A DNA stretch of 64,000 nt from Halarchaeum grantii (GCF_014647455.2 NZ_BMPF01000002.1:434001-498000); one strand, 5' to 3'; positions 27,510-35,334 are shown, counted from the stretch's first letter. A program made the numbers and translations. Notes: generated by a model from the sequence alone, not told the origin.

Positions 27510-27695
27510 TTAGTCGTCGCGGTCGTCCTCAAGGAACACGACCCCGTCATCGTACACGACCTTCCCGACGTGGAACCCCGGGAACCGCTCGACTTCCTGG
27601 TGGTCCTCAATCGCGACGACACTCCCACCGTCAAAGTCGATTTCAACGCGCTGGAACTCCCGCCGTTGGCCGCTCGTGAGGATTACCGTAGGCAT
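27510..27695 (-). CDS. small acidic protein (61 aa)
   Basis: This 61-residue protein is beta-rich (MPTVILTSGQRREFQRVEID..., VERFPGFHVGKVVYDDGVVF) and ends in an acidic tail EDDRDD. It lies 19 nt downstream of the compact recombinase and may be its partner. No family recognised. Confidence 0.6.
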   Translation of the reverse strand: MPTVILTSGQRREFQRVEIDFDGGSVVAIEDHQEVERFPGFHVGKVVYDDGVVFLEDDRDD

Positions 27696-27714
27696 GAACG
27701 TAGTCGTATTCGAT

Positions 27715-28305
27715 TCACAGCCACTCGACTTTATCGCGTTCGCGCTTCTGCGACTCGGGGCTATGCGTCCCCCGATAGTGCTCGAGGAACGTATCGAGGT
27801 CGTTCCACCCGCCCCAGTCACAGACGAGGAGCGCATCAACGTCGGCCGACCGGAGGTTCGTCGCCCACGTCCGCCGGAGGTCGTGGAAGGTGACTTCGCG
27901 CCATCCCGGCTCGCCGTGCTCCTCAGCGAGTGCGTGCGCCGCCCGCTCCACCCACCGCCGGAGCGTCCGCGTCGTCGTGATGTCGAGCAGGGAGACGCTG
28001 CTCTCGGCGTCGCGGTACTCGTCGACCGTTCGGATGGTCGTCGCGAGATCGCGCGGCACCGGCGTCTCCCGGTACTTATCGCCCTTCCCGTGCCACACAC
28101 GGAGGACGGTGCCGGCGTCGGTGTCGACGACGTCCTCCGGCGCGACGTCGAGGACTTCGTGCGACCGGAGGCCGCATCGCGCGCCGAGTTCGAGCGCGAT
28201 CCGCTGCTGTTGGTTGTCGGCGGCGTCGAGGAGGTCGTCAACCTCGCGCGTGCTCAGCCACACCTTCATGTCGTCGCGAGTGTCGTGTTCTCGAAGATTC
28301 ATCGT
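27715..28305 (-). CDS. compact tyrosine recombinase (196 aa)
   Basis: The protein is essentially only a catalytic domain with all key residues: R46 (GLRSHEV), Lys at 73/76 (HGKGDK), H140xxR143 (HDLRR) and Y176 (EHYRGTH). The SAM-like core-binding domain of ordinary integrases is missing. ATG 28305 gives MNLREHDTRDD. It is the second recombinase of the element and sits beside the repeat-bounded cassettes, so it might act on those repeats, resolve dimers or invert DNA. Confidence 0.8.
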   Translation of the reverse strand, partial: TMNLREHDTRDDMKVWLSTREVDDLLDAADNQQQRIALELGARCGLRSHEVLDVAPEDVVDTDAGTVLRVWHGKGDKYRETPVPRDLATTIRTVDEYRDAESSVSLLDITTTRTLRRWVERAAHALAEEHGEPGWREVTFHDLRRTWATNLRSADVDALLVCDWGGWNDLDTFLEHYRGTHSPESQKRERDKVEWL

Positions 28306-28428
28306 GTCCGGGTTGTATGCTTGTAGGACGGAAACCGGGTAGTTGCTAGTTGATTCGACCCAGACCACAGGGCGATCCGGGGTGATTCTGTCCGACTCTC
28401 ACCGTAGAATCGGACGCGCCCATCCCGC

Positions 28429-28563
28429 TCACTCGCCGCCACCTCGCCTCGACGCGGGTAGAGTCGGCTCGGCCACGACGAACAGTGGCGGGATCGGTCG
28501 CCGCCACCGCTCGGCGAGTTCAGCGCGATGCGCCTCGAGGCGCGCGACGGCGTCACTCGCCAT
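28429..28563 (-). CDS. small protein overlapping methyltransferase end (44 aa)
   Basis: Its ATG lies 11 bases inside the end of the methyltransferase gene. The 44-residue product is helical and basic/Pro-rich (SDAVARLEAHRAELAERW then RPIPPLFVV). It is the last member of the overlapping right-arm gene chain. Function unknown. The 123 bp after it hold no gene. Confidence 0.45.
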   Translation of the reverse strand: MASDAVARLEAHRAELAERWRRPIPPLFVVAEPTLPASRRGGGE

Positions 28564-29164
28564 CGACACCCACCTCACGACCAAGCGTTGTCTGCCCTCG
28601 GTAGTCCACGGTGAGGAAGACGTCGGGCTTCTGCGGCCGCTGGAACAGATGGACGGCCTCCCGCTCGAAGCCGTCGCGATGCGAGAGGCCGACGCTGTTC
28701 CAGCCCACCGAGAGCACACGGCCACCGGGGCGCGTGAGTCGCGCGAGCGCCTTCCGCGCCGTCCAGATGCCTCCCGACGGTCCACGGCCGACCGTCCGGC
28801 CGTCGTAGTGCTCGGCCGCTTGGTCGGCATCAAACGGCGGGTCGAACACCACGACGTCGAAGGACTCGGGTGGGAGATAGTCGTCGAGATCGCGGACGTC
28901 ATGGTGCGTGTCCGCGTGACGGCGTTCGTCGAGGTCGTTCCGATGAACGCTCGGGTGCGAGAGACGCGTCCGACCGGCGCACGCGTTGAGAACGTCGCCG
29001 TCGAGATACGCCTCAACGACGTCGCGCACCTGCGGCGTCTCGAACGTCCACGGACCCAGCGAGATCGGCGTCCCATCTGAATGCCGGCCGCCGATGGTGT
29101 GGTACGCCGTCGGCACCGTCGTCCCGTGACGGAGCGCCGGATGCTGGGGCGAGGTACCGCTCAT
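28553..29164 (-). CDS. class I SAM-dependent DNA methyltransferase
   Basis: This 203-residue protein contains NACAGRT (SAM-binding motif region), the catalytic DPPF (in FDVVVFDPPFDADQA) and a later GGRVLSVGWNS. DPPF-type enzymes are usually N6-adenine or N4-cytosine DNA methyltransferases. No restriction partner is adjacent, so it likely protects viral DNA or marks it for regulation. ATG 29164 overlaps the upstream stop (ATGA). Confidence 0.8.
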   Translation of the reverse strand: MSGTSPQHPALRHGTTVPTAYHTIGGRHSDGTPISLGPWTFETPQVRDVVEAYLDGDVLNACAGRTRLSHPSVHRNDLDERRHADTHHDVRDLDDYLPPESFDVVVFDPPFDADQAAEHYDGRTVGRGPSGGIWTARKALARLTRPGGRVLSVGWNSVGLSHRDGFEREAVHLFQRPQKPDVFLTVDYRGQTTLGREVGVDGE

Positions 29165-29466
29165 GACCACCGCCCCCGGAGGGCCGCGTAGTCCTCCTCG
29201 AGCTGGGCGGCGACGTCGCCCGCGCTGTACGGGGAGAGGTAGAGCCATTGGCGTATCCAGACGACCGCGACGACGTACCAGCACCACGGCGGGAGCGAGA
29301 GCGCCGGCGTCCACGACAAGGGGAGCGCGAACACGTTCAGCTTGAACGCGAGCACCAGCTTCGCGAACGTCAGCGTGCCGCCGGGCGCGATGAGCGCGAC
29401 GAGGTACGCGAGCACGACTTCGCCGACCGTCGCCGTCGCGTAATCCACGAGCTTCCCGAGACTCAC
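29161..29466 (-). CDS. membrane protein of the right-arm operon (101 aa)
   Basis: This 101-residue protein has two or three hydrophobic segments (VGEVVLAYLVALIAPGG, LVLAFKLNVFALPLSWTPAL, WYVVAVVWIRQWLYL) and a soluble acidic tail. GTG 29466 shares one base with the upstream TAG, showing coupling. Function unknown. Confidence 0.6.
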   Translation of the reverse strand: MSLGKLVDYATATVGEVVLAYLVALIAPGGTLTFAKLVLAFKLNVFALPLSWTPALSLPPWCWYVVAVVWIRQWLYLSPYSAGDVAAQLEEDYAALRGRWS

Positions 29467-29714
29467 TACCACCACCCCGTGCGGACGCCCACCGCCAGCA
29501 CCACCAGCAGTATCACGACCGGCGCGACGCCGAACACGGCCGCGATGGTGACGACCAGGGTCAGGGTAGCGCCCTGCACGCCGAGCCACCACCCACCCGC
29601 CGCCGCGACGACTATCAGCCACGTGGTCTTGGCGGCGTCCTCAAGGGGGCCGGTGGCGTGGTGGTGGTGGCGGTATCGCGCCGCGACATCGCGCGCGAAC
29701 TCACGGAAGCTCAC
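29466..29714 (-). CDS. membrane protein of the right-arm operon (82 aa)
   Basis: A His cluster (YRHHHHATG) precedes two TM segments (TTWLIVVAAAGGWWLG and LVVTIAAVFGVAPVVILLVV). GTG 29714 overlaps the upstream stop (GTGA). It resembles a small holin-like or envelope protein in size only. Confidence 0.6.
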   Translation of the reverse strand: MSFREFARDVAARYRHHHHATGPLEDAAKTTWLIVVAAAGGWWLGVQGATLTLVVTIAAVFGVAPVVILLVVLAVGVRTGWW

Positions 29715-29968
29715 CGCGACCCCTCCGCGTCCGCAGAACGGTCGTCGTCCCACATCGCGTGCAGACGCTCTGCGGCGAACCCGAGCACGTAGACCACGAT
29801 GGCGGCGACGAGCCCGGTGGCAACAGAGACACCGGGAGAGACAGGCACACCCAGCGACTCAGCCAGCGCACCGCCGCCCATCCAGAGGATCGCGATTACG
29901 CCAGCACCGGCCACCACGACCGTCACACCGGCAAAGAACCGGTCGACGTGCTTCGACGAGTCGCTCAC
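29711..29968 (-). CDS. membrane protein of the right-arm operon (85 aa)
   Basis: Two TM segments (FFAGVTVVVAGAGVIAILWM and VATGLVAAIVVYVLGFAAE) are followed by an acidic cytoplasmic tail. It is linked by GTGA overlaps to both neighbours. It is one of three consecutive small membrane proteins whose shared task is unknown. Confidence 0.6.
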   Translation of the reverse strand: MSDSSKHVDRFFAGVTVVVAGAGVIAILWMGGGALAESLGVPVSPGVSVATGLVAAIVVYVLGFAAERLHAMWDDDRSADAEGSR

Positions 29969-30243
29969 TCGCCCGCCCTCCGTTCGGTGTCGACAGATCG
30001 GTCGGCTTCGAGTCGCCACGCGAGCTGGAAGCAGAGCGCCCCAAGGTCTTCGAGCTCCTCGGCGATCCGGTCCGCATCGCCGTCTTCGTGAGTCGCTTCG
30101 AGGTACGCCTGCGCGAGTTCGCCCTGCTCCTCCTGCATCGCGAGCAGCAGCGTCTCGACGTCTTGGAGCCCCCACCGGTCGACGTTCCGGCTTGCGGCCT
30201 CCCACCACTCGACGTGAGGGGCGCCACGCTCGACGTCGCTCAC
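29965..30243 (-). CDS. MazG-like nucleotide pyrophosphohydrolase domain protein (92 aa)
   Basis: The protein has the all-alpha MazG pattern: EEQGE at 38-42, then EELEDL at 62-67 (E62, D66), the ExxE/ExxD metal-binding set, within helices rich in Ala/Leu. Viral MazG-like enzymes hydrolyse nucleotides or alarmone-like signals and change host metabolism; this substrate is unknown. GTG 30243 overlaps the preceding stop. Confidence 0.7.
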   Translation of the reverse strand: MSDVERGAPHVEWWEAASRNVDRWGLQDVETLLLAMQEEQGELAQAYLEATHEDGDADRIAEELEDLGALCFQLAWRLEADRSVDTERRAGE

Positions 30244-30395
30244 GAATCGCGCACCTCCTGAGCATCCTGCACGACGTGACGCGGATAATCTCGTTTTGCC
30301 TGCCACCGTGCTTTGCGCGGAGTGTCGGCCTCGATCTCGACGTGCGTCCGCGAGTTCGCGCCGGGATTGTCGAGAGTGACCCGATAGGTGGTCAC
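30240..30395 (-). CDS. small protein of the right-arm operon (51 aa)
   Basis: This reading is linked by GTGA overlaps on both sides. It starts VTTYRVTLDNPGANSRTHVE and continues with a basic, Trp-containing helix (KARWQAKRDYPRH). Such strand-strand-helix peptides recall small domains that fold on nucleic acid, but nothing is decisive. Confidence 0.55.
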   Translation of the reverse strand: MTTYRVTLDNPGANSRTHVEIEADTPRKARWQAKRDYPRHVVQDAQEVRDS

Positions 30396-30898
30396 GCCGA
30401 CTCACCCCCGTCGGCGCGCACCGGCTCAGCATCCGCCAGTTCCTCCTGCATCCGCCGGAACTCCTCCCACTCCTCCTCGGAGAGCCCACCACCGCCACGC
30501 CCACCAGAGGCCTCGCCAGCGCCCTCACGCGACGCCGACTCACCCGCCGTCGGCGGATGCACGGCAACATCCACCGACTCATGCCGCGGCTTCACCGAAA
30601 TATACCCCTGCTGCTTCAACGGCTTCGTCACCTGCACCCGAATCTGCTCCATATCCAACGACAACTGCTGCGCCAGCCGATTCTCCACCCACGACAACGT
30701 CGTGTTGTTCCCAATCCCGACATTCTGGAGGAGCCACGACTCAGCCACCTCCTGATCGTCACTCAGCCCCTCGAACTCCCGCGACTCCTCACGCGCCATC
30801 AACAACCGGAGCGCCTCACGAACCGTCTTCGACCCGTTCTCACGGCCCTCGTACCACTCCGCGAGTTCGCCGTCGAGCCGCGCCCGCGCATCCGTCAC
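30392..30898 (-). CDS. putative winged-helix protein of the right-arm operon (168 aa)
   Basis: This 168-residue protein is helical in its first two thirds (TVREALRLLMAREESREF, then LSWVENRLAQQLSLDMEQ and VQVTKPLKQQGYISVKPR), with a terminal Gly/Glu-rich linker and a final acidic helix. The second half of the core resembles a winged helix. It is a candidate replication or regulatory protein of the element. GTG 30898 overlaps the upstream stop. Confidence 0.55.
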   Translation of the reverse strand: MTDARARLDGELAEWYEGRENGSKTVREALRLLMAREESREFEGLSDDQEVAESWLLQNVGIGNNTTLSWVENRLAQQLSLDMEQIRVQVTKPLKQQGYISVKPRHESVDVAVHPPTAGESASREGAGEASGGRGGGGLSEEEWEEFRRMQEELADAEPVRADGGESA

Positions 30899-31152
30899 GC
30901 CACACCACCCCCGACGACCGTCCCCATGTCCGCGCGCTGCAGCACGCGCGCGTTTCCTATTTGCGCACACTGGTGCGCCCGCACACATGGTTGCATTAGC
31001 AGAGTTACCCCCACGGGTGTTTCCACACGGGTGCGATGCGCCGCCTTGGTGTCTGTCGCGCTCGAAATCGTCATTTGCAGTTGTGGAACAGCCTCGGAAT
31101 CTGTGGAACAACACTTACAACACTTGCAACCGGGGGTTGCATGAGCGGTCAT
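30895..31152 (-). CDS. Cys-rich small protein of the right-arm operon (85 aa)
   Basis: ATG 31152 overlaps the SWIM gene stop (ATGA) and its own stop overlaps the next start (GTGA). That is the main support. The N-terminus has a CKCCKCC cluster that could bind metal. The underlying DNA contains short repeats (AAGTGTTGT twice near 31110-31135), so a regulatory or origin function for this stretch is an alternative. Confidence 0.4.
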   Translation of the reverse strand: MTAHATPGCKCCKCCSTDSEAVPQLQMTISSATDTKAAHRTRVETPVGVTLLMQPCVRAHQCAQIGNARVLQRADMGTVVGGGVA

Positions 31153-31592
31153 TGGCCCGTCCACCCCCCTTCGGTGGCGAGGTCGGCCGGGCGCTCGACG
31201 CGATCTACGGCGTCGGGGTCGTAGGTGGGCTCGAGACCGCCGTCCGCGCGGAGGCCGGAGTCGTGGTCTGCCTCGGCGAGCGCGGCGGTGTCGATGGCTT
31301 CGATGCGCTCGCCGTCAACCGACGTCGCGCCGATGAACTCGGCCTTACGAAGCACACAGAGGTGCGCGCACGGCACGCTGTCGTCGCTGTACTGGTAGCC
31401 GTCGCAGTCACAGTAGCCGACACGCGCCCCACGCTCGAGGCCGTAGACGACGGCGTGGGAGTCGGCGCCGTCTTGGAGCATCACGACGTAGTCGGTGGGA
31501 CTGTGCCGTTCGATGAGCGCCCGGCGCGGGTCGGCGCGTGTCCAGCTCGCCGAGTCGGTGCTGACGACGCGCTCGAAGTCGAGGTACGTCAC
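31149..31592 (-). CDS. SWIM zinc finger protein (147 aa)
   Basis: The SWIM motif CxCx(n)CxH is visible as CDCDGYQYSDDSVPCAHLCV around residues 61-80, preceded by a strand-rich segment (YVVMLQDGADSHAVVYGL). SWIM domains bind DNA or proteins and occur near Rad51-type and recombination factors. The C-terminal third is acidic and likely disordered. GTG 31592 overlaps the stop of the gene upstream. Confidence 0.75.
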   Translation of the reverse strand: MTYLDFERVVSTDSASWTRADPRRALIERHSPTDYVVMLQDGADSHAVVYGLERGARVGYCDCDGYQYSDDSVPCAHLCVLRKAEFIGATSVDGERIEAIDTAALAEADHDSGLRADGGLEPTYDPDAVDRVERPADLATEGGWTGQ

Positions 31593-31702
31593 CGCTCGTC
31601 ACCTCCGCACTCCGGGCAGGTGCGCCGTGGGAGGCCGCCCGGTGAGGTCGTTGTCTCGAGGCGCGTCCCGCAGGTCGGGCAGTAGTGGAGGGTGGCGCTC
31701 AC
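31589..31702 (-). CDS. 37-aa zinc-ribbon protein, first gene of the right-arm chain
   Basis: The GTG-started reading has CPTC at 8-11 and CPEC at 29-32, a minimal zinc ribbon. Its stop overlaps the SWIM gene start by 4 nt, showing coupling. The 176 bp between it and tRNA-Ala should hold the operon promoter, but no convincing TATA box is seen there. Confidence 0.65.
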   Translation of the reverse strand: MSATLHYCPTCGTRLETTTSPGGLPRRTCPECGGDER

Positions 31703-31878
31703 GCCGACCACCCCGGTTTCCTTCGCGCAGATCGGCGGACGGCGTGGAGGTGGATGCCGAACGGGCATCCATTCTCGCGAGACGCGGCGCTCAGATGGGT
31801 GTGTTCGGGAGTGATTCGACCGGTAGCCGTCGTGGCGGAGACGGTTCTCCGCCCTTCGGAACTACCTGAAAACTGATA

Positions 31879-31891
31879 TGGACTCGCTGGG
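31879..31891. repeat. attR: 13-bp tRNA-Ala 3' end
   Basis: Identical to 13204-13216. Because the whole tRNA lies on this side, integration leaves the gene intact. Confidence 0.9.
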
Positions 31892-31950
31892 ATTTGAACC
31901 CAGGGCCTCTTCCTTGCGAAGGAAGCGATCTACCACTGATCTACGAGCCC
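31879..31950 (-). tRNA. tRNA-Ala (CGC)
   Basis: A cloverleaf folds from 31950 to 31879. Acceptor GGGCTCG pairs with CGAGTCC, the anticodon stem CTTCC/GGAAG has loop TTCGCAA (anticodon CGC), and the T arm is CTGGG-TTCAAAT-CCCAG. Discriminator A; CCA is not encoded. Its 3' end is the attachment site of the provirus. Confidence 0.95.
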
Positions 31951-32041
31951 TCGGACGCATTCGTTCGTAGTCGACGGTCGTTATTTGTACCTTGTGTTTC
32001 GGTGGTGGTGTGCGACGGCGAAACGCGCGGCTCTGCGGGTG

Positions 32042-32055
32042 AAAAACGAAAGGGA
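32042..32055 (-). terminator. T-rich terminator after rps10
   Basis: On the minus strand the sequence reads CCCTTTCGTTTTT about 30-45 nt after the rps10 stop, typical of archaeal oligo-T termination. Confidence 0.5.
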
Positions 32056-32086
32056 AGTCGAGGCGCGTTCGAGCGCGCCGGCAGCG

Positions 32087-32395
32087 TTAGTCTTCGAGGA
32101 CGATCTCGATGCTGACGTCGTTCGGGACCTGGATGCGCATAAGCTGGCGGAGCGCGCGTTCGTCGGCGTCGATGTCGATGAGACGCTTGTGGACGCGCAT
32201 CTCCCAGTGCTCCCACGTCGCAGTCCCCTCACCGTCGGGGGACTTGCGCGACGGGACCTCGAGGGTCTTGGTGGGGAGCGGGACCGGCCCACTCAGGCTG
32301 ACGCCCGTCTTGTCCGCGATCTCGCGGACGTCGTCGCAGATGTCGTCGAGGTCAGAGGGGCTGACGCCCGCGAGCCGAACTCGTGCCTGCTGCAT
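32087..32395 (-). CDS. rps10: 30S ribosomal protein S10
   Basis: This 102-residue protein has the S10 pattern: [20 protein letters not shown], then [20 protein letters not shown] and the conserved [10 protein letters not shown]. It is a small-subunit protein near the decoding head. It follows the EF-1 alpha gene by 3 nt in the usual archaeal tuf-rps10 pair. Confidence 0.97.
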   Translation of the reverse strand: MQQARVRLAGVSPSDLDDICDDVREIADKTGVSLSGPVPLPTKTLEVPSRKSPDGEGTATWEHWEMRVHKRLIDIDADERALRQLMRIQVPNDVSIEIVLED

Positions 32396-32398
32396 TCG

Positions 32399-33664
32399 TT
32401 AGGCCTCGTTGACGTCGAGGACCTTGCCGGCCGCGATGGTCTGACCCATGTCGCGGACTGCGAAGGAGCCGAGCTCCGGAATCTCGGAGGACGGCTCGAT
32501 GCTGAGGGGCTTCTGCGGGCGGACGGTGACGACGGCAGCGTCGCCGGACTGGATGAAGTCCGGGTTCTCCTCGGCGACCTCGCCGGAGGACGGGTCCATC
32601 TTCTTGTCGATGGACTCGATCGTACACGCGACCTGCGCCGTGTGGGCGTGGAAGACCGGCGTGTACCCCGCCGTGATGACGGACGGGTGCTGCATCACGA
32701 CGACCTGCGCCGTGAACGTCTCGGCGACGCTGGGCGGGTCGTCGGCGGGACCACAGACGTCACCGCGACGGATGTCGTCCTTACCGATGCCGCGAACGTT
32801 GAACCCGACGTTGTCACCGGGCTCGGCGCTCGGGACTTCCTCGTGGTGCATCTCGATGGTCTTGACCTCGCCACCGACGTCAGAGGGCTGGAAGCTGACG
32901 TTGTCGCCCGTGTTCATCGTCCCGGTCTCGATACGTCCGACGGGGACGGTACCGATGCCGGAGATGGTGTAGACGTCCTGGATCGGGAGGCGCAGCGGCG
33001 CGTCCGTCGGCGGCTGCGGCTCCGGCAGGCTGTTGAGGGCCTCGAGGAGGGTCTCGCCGTCGTACCACGGCGTGTTCTCCGAGTGCTCGGAGACGTTGTC
33101 GCCCTCGAAGGCGGACGTCGGGATGAAGGAGGCGTCGTCCGTGTTGAACTGGACCTGCTTGAAGAGGTCCGTGACGTCGGAGACGACCTGCTTGTAGGTG
33201 TCCTCGGAGTAGTCGACGACGTCCATCTTGTTGACGGCGACGATGAGCTCGTCGATGCCCAGCGTGCGGGCCAGGAAGACGTGCTCACGGGTCTGAGGCG
33301 CGACGCCGTCGTCGGCGGCGACGACGAGGACGGCGTTGTCGGCCTGGGACGCGCCCGTGATCATGTTCTTCACGAAGTCACGGTGGCCCGGACAGTCGAC
33401 GATGGTGAAGTAGTACTCGTCGGTGTCGAACTCCTGGTGGGCGATGTCAATGGTGACGCCACGCTCGCGCTCCTCGGCGAGGTTGTCCATGACGTAGGCG
33501 AACTCGAAGCCGCCCTTGCCCTTCTCTTCGGCTTCCTCGCGGTGCTGCTCGATGACGTGCTCGGGCACACTCCCAGTCTCGAAGAGGAGCCGCCCGACCA
33601 TCGTACTCTTTCCGTGGTCGACGTGGCCGATGACGGCCAGGTTCTGGTGCGGTTTGTCGCTCAT
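32399..33664 (-). CDS. tuf: translation elongation factor EF-1 alpha
   Basis: This 421-residue GTPase has G1 GHVDHGKS, G3 DCPGH and G4 NKMD motifs plus the effector segment ERERGVTID. It delivers aminoacyl-tRNA to the ribosome. The normal start [14 protein letters not shown] is at 33664; the longer reading is intergenic. It is paired with rps10. Confidence 0.97.
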   Translation of the reverse strand: MSDKPHQNLAVIGHVDHGKSTMVGRLLFETGSVPEHVIEQHREEAEEKGKGGFEFAYVMDNLAEERERGVTIDIAHQEFDTDEYYFTIVDCPGHRDFVKNMITGASQADNAVLVVAADDGVAPQTREHVFLARTLGIDELIVAVNKMDVVDYSEDTYKQVVSDVTDLFKQVQFNTDDASFIPTSAFEGDNVSEHSENTPWYDGETLLEALNSLPEPQPPTDAPLRLPIQDVYTISGIGTVPVGRIETGTMNTGDNVSFQPSDVGGEVKTIEMHHEEVPSAEPGDNVGFNVRGIGKDDIRRGDVCGPADDPPSVAETFTAQVVVMQHPSVITAGYTPVFHAHTAQVACTIESIDKKMDPSSGEVAEENPDFIQSGDAAVVTVRPQKPLSIEPSSEIPELGSFAVRDMGQTIAAGKVLDVNEA

Positions 33665-33808
33665 GGTCAGGGGTCGCGCTGAACGCGCGCTCTGTGCAAC
33701 GTATTCGCCAGTTACGTGTAAAACGGTTTCGAAAGGCGAGCGCCCCTGTCGCGCCGTGACGCGGCCGAATACTGGCACCTCGTACCGTGACAAGAAGTGG
33801 CTAGTCGG

Positions 33809-34759
33809 TCAGCGCTCGGGAAGACGCCCGACGTCAGCGAGCACGGCGGAGGCGGTCTCCGGGCCGCCGGCACCGCGCCCGCTGATGTTCAGTCGGCCCG
33901 CGTTCGTCGTCTCCAGCTGGACGATGTTCTGTGTCCCGGACACCGCGAGCGTGTCGTTCGCCGTCACGAGTCGCGGCCCGACTCGGACGTCGCCGTCCTC
34001 GGTGACCTCGCCGATGAGCCGGACCGTCCGGCCGTCCTCGGCCGCGAGGTCGAGCGCGCTCGTCGGGATCTCGGTGATGCCCTCCACGTCCACGTCCGCG
34101 AGGGAGTAGCCACCGTCGTGGAGGACGTTCGCGAGGATCGCGCACTTGAGCGCCGCGTCCGTCCCCTCGACGTCGAAGGACGGGTCGGCTTCCGCGACCC
34201 CGAGGTCCTGGGCCTCCGCGAGCACGTGCTCGTAGCCGAGGCCCTCGGCGGCCATCCGCGAGAGCACGAAGTTCGCCGTCCCGTTCAGCACGCCGCGCGC
34301 GGCCGTGACGTGGGAGGGCCCCATCCCTTCGATGGTCGCGATGACGGGGATGGCGCCGCCGACCGTCGCCTCGAAACGCACCTCGCCATCGCTCGCCGAC
34401 GCGAGCGCCATCAGGTCGTCGTAGCGTTCGGCGACCGGGCCCTTGTTCGCGAGCACGACGTGTCGGTCGCGTTCGAGCGCGAGCTCGACGTGCTCGAAGC
34501 CGGGGTGGGCGTCCCCGAGCGTCGTCGGCGTCGCCTCCACGAGGCAGTCGTACGCCGCGCCGAGCGCCGCGCTCGGCTCGTCCTCGCCGACCGACCCGAC
34601 GCGCTCCTTGTGTTCGAGCGCCGCCGCGACGTCGACACCGTCGGCGTCCACGACCGCCCCCGTCGAATCCGCGAACGCGGTCACGTCGTGGCCGTACTCG
34701 CCGGCGAGTTCGACGACGCTCCGACCGACCGCGCCCGCGCCGACGACGGCGAGCCTCAT
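33809..34759 (-). CDS. hom: homoserine dehydrogenase
   Basis: This 316-residue protein has an N-terminal Rossmann motif (MRLAVVGAGAVGRSVVELA) and the homoserine dehydrogenase region GVLNGTANFVLSRM...AQDLGVAEADPSFDVEGTDA. It reduces aspartate semialdehyde to homoserine for threonine and methionine synthesis. It lacks the ACT domain of longer enzymes. The overlapping upstream gene encodes ACT domains, which probably sense an amino acid for it. Confidence 0.92.
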   Translation of the reverse strand: MRLAVVGAGAVGRSVVELAGEYGHDVTAFADSTGAVVDADGVDVAAALEHKERVGSVGEDEPSAALGAAYDCLVEATPTTLGDAHPGFEHVELALERDRHVVLANKGPVAERYDDLMALASASDGEVRFEATVGGAIPVIATIEGMGPSHVTAARGVLNGTANFVLSRMAAEGLGYEHVLAEAQDLGVAEADPSFDVEGTDAALKCAILANVLHDGGYSLADVDVEGITEIPTSALDLAAEDGRTVRLIGEVTEDGDVRVGPRLVTANDTLAVSGTQNIVQLETTNAGRLNISGRGAGGPETASAVLADVGRLPER

Positions 34760-35334
34760 GCCTCACCCCCCGCGAGCGGCTCGACGACCTGTAGCTGTTT
34801 GTCCGCCGCGACGTCCCGGACGCACGCGAGCGTGTCGTCGACCGACCCCTCGCTGGTCGCGAGGCGCATCCGCGCGCTCGAGACGGTGTCGATTCCTTCC
34901 TCGTCGGTCAGCGAGAAGTCCACGACCGACGCAGAGGCGCACGCCTCGATGCGCGAGAGCGTATCGGAGAGGTCCGTCTCGACGAGGTGGCCGACGAGCA
35001 GCACCGACACCTCCTCGCCGTAGCGTTCGGTGCCGGCCTGCGTGATGTTCACCCCCGCGTCGCGGAGCGCGTCGACGATCCCCTCGAACTGACGTGGCGT
35101 CGACTCGAAATCGACCTCGACGGGGATGTGCCCGCGCGGCGTCAGCGACCCGCGCTCGTGGAAGACGCTCAGGAGGTTCCCCCCGTTGTCCGCGATGGGG
35201 CGCAGCGCGTTCAGCAGCTCACCGGGTTCGTCGACGAGTTCGAGGCGCACGGTGTGTGCCTGTCGGCGCTCCTCGCCACCGTCGGCTGCGGCCGCCTCGG
35301 CCGCGTCGGTCTCGGTCTCGCTCACCGACGACAC
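34756..35334 (-). CDS. ACT-domain amino-acid-binding regulatory protein
   Basis: This 192-residue protein has an ACT domain (VRLELVDEPGELLNALRPIADNGGNL... region) followed by a second ACT-like half. Its stop overlaps the hom ATG (ATGA). Sensing of threonine or another end product and feedback on homoserine dehydrogenase are inferred from this pairing. The start is GTG 35334, with GTG 35325 as alternative. Confidence 0.85.
   Translation of the reverse strand: MSSVSETETDAAEAAAADGGEERRQAHTVRLELVDEPGELLNALRPIADNGGNLLSVFHERGSLTPRGHIPVEVDFESTPRQFEGIVDALRDAGVNITQAGTERYGEEVSVLLVGHLVETDLSDTLSRIEACASASVVDFSLTDEEGIDTVSSARMRLATSEGSVDDTLACVRDVAADKQLQVVEPLAGGEA

Larger units (their letters stand above)
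13204..31891. mobile_element. pleolipovirus-related provirus integrated in tRNA-Ala
   Basis: An 18.7-kb block lies between two 13-bp copies of the tRNA-Ala 3' end. It contains an integrase beside the left copy, repressor-like regulators, and a structural cassette in pleolipovirus order (membrane protein, Tat spike with C-terminal anchor, anchored protein, two-TM protein, P-loop ATPase). The boundaries come from the repeats. The virus-family assignment is inferred from gene order and architecture, because no database search was possible. Confidence 0.85.

Noticed and set aside
31703-31860. Open frame before the right-arm chain containing ENGCPFGIHLHAVRR
   Set aside because: No start codon before the tRNA gene; may be a remnant, but the frame cannot be shown to be coding.
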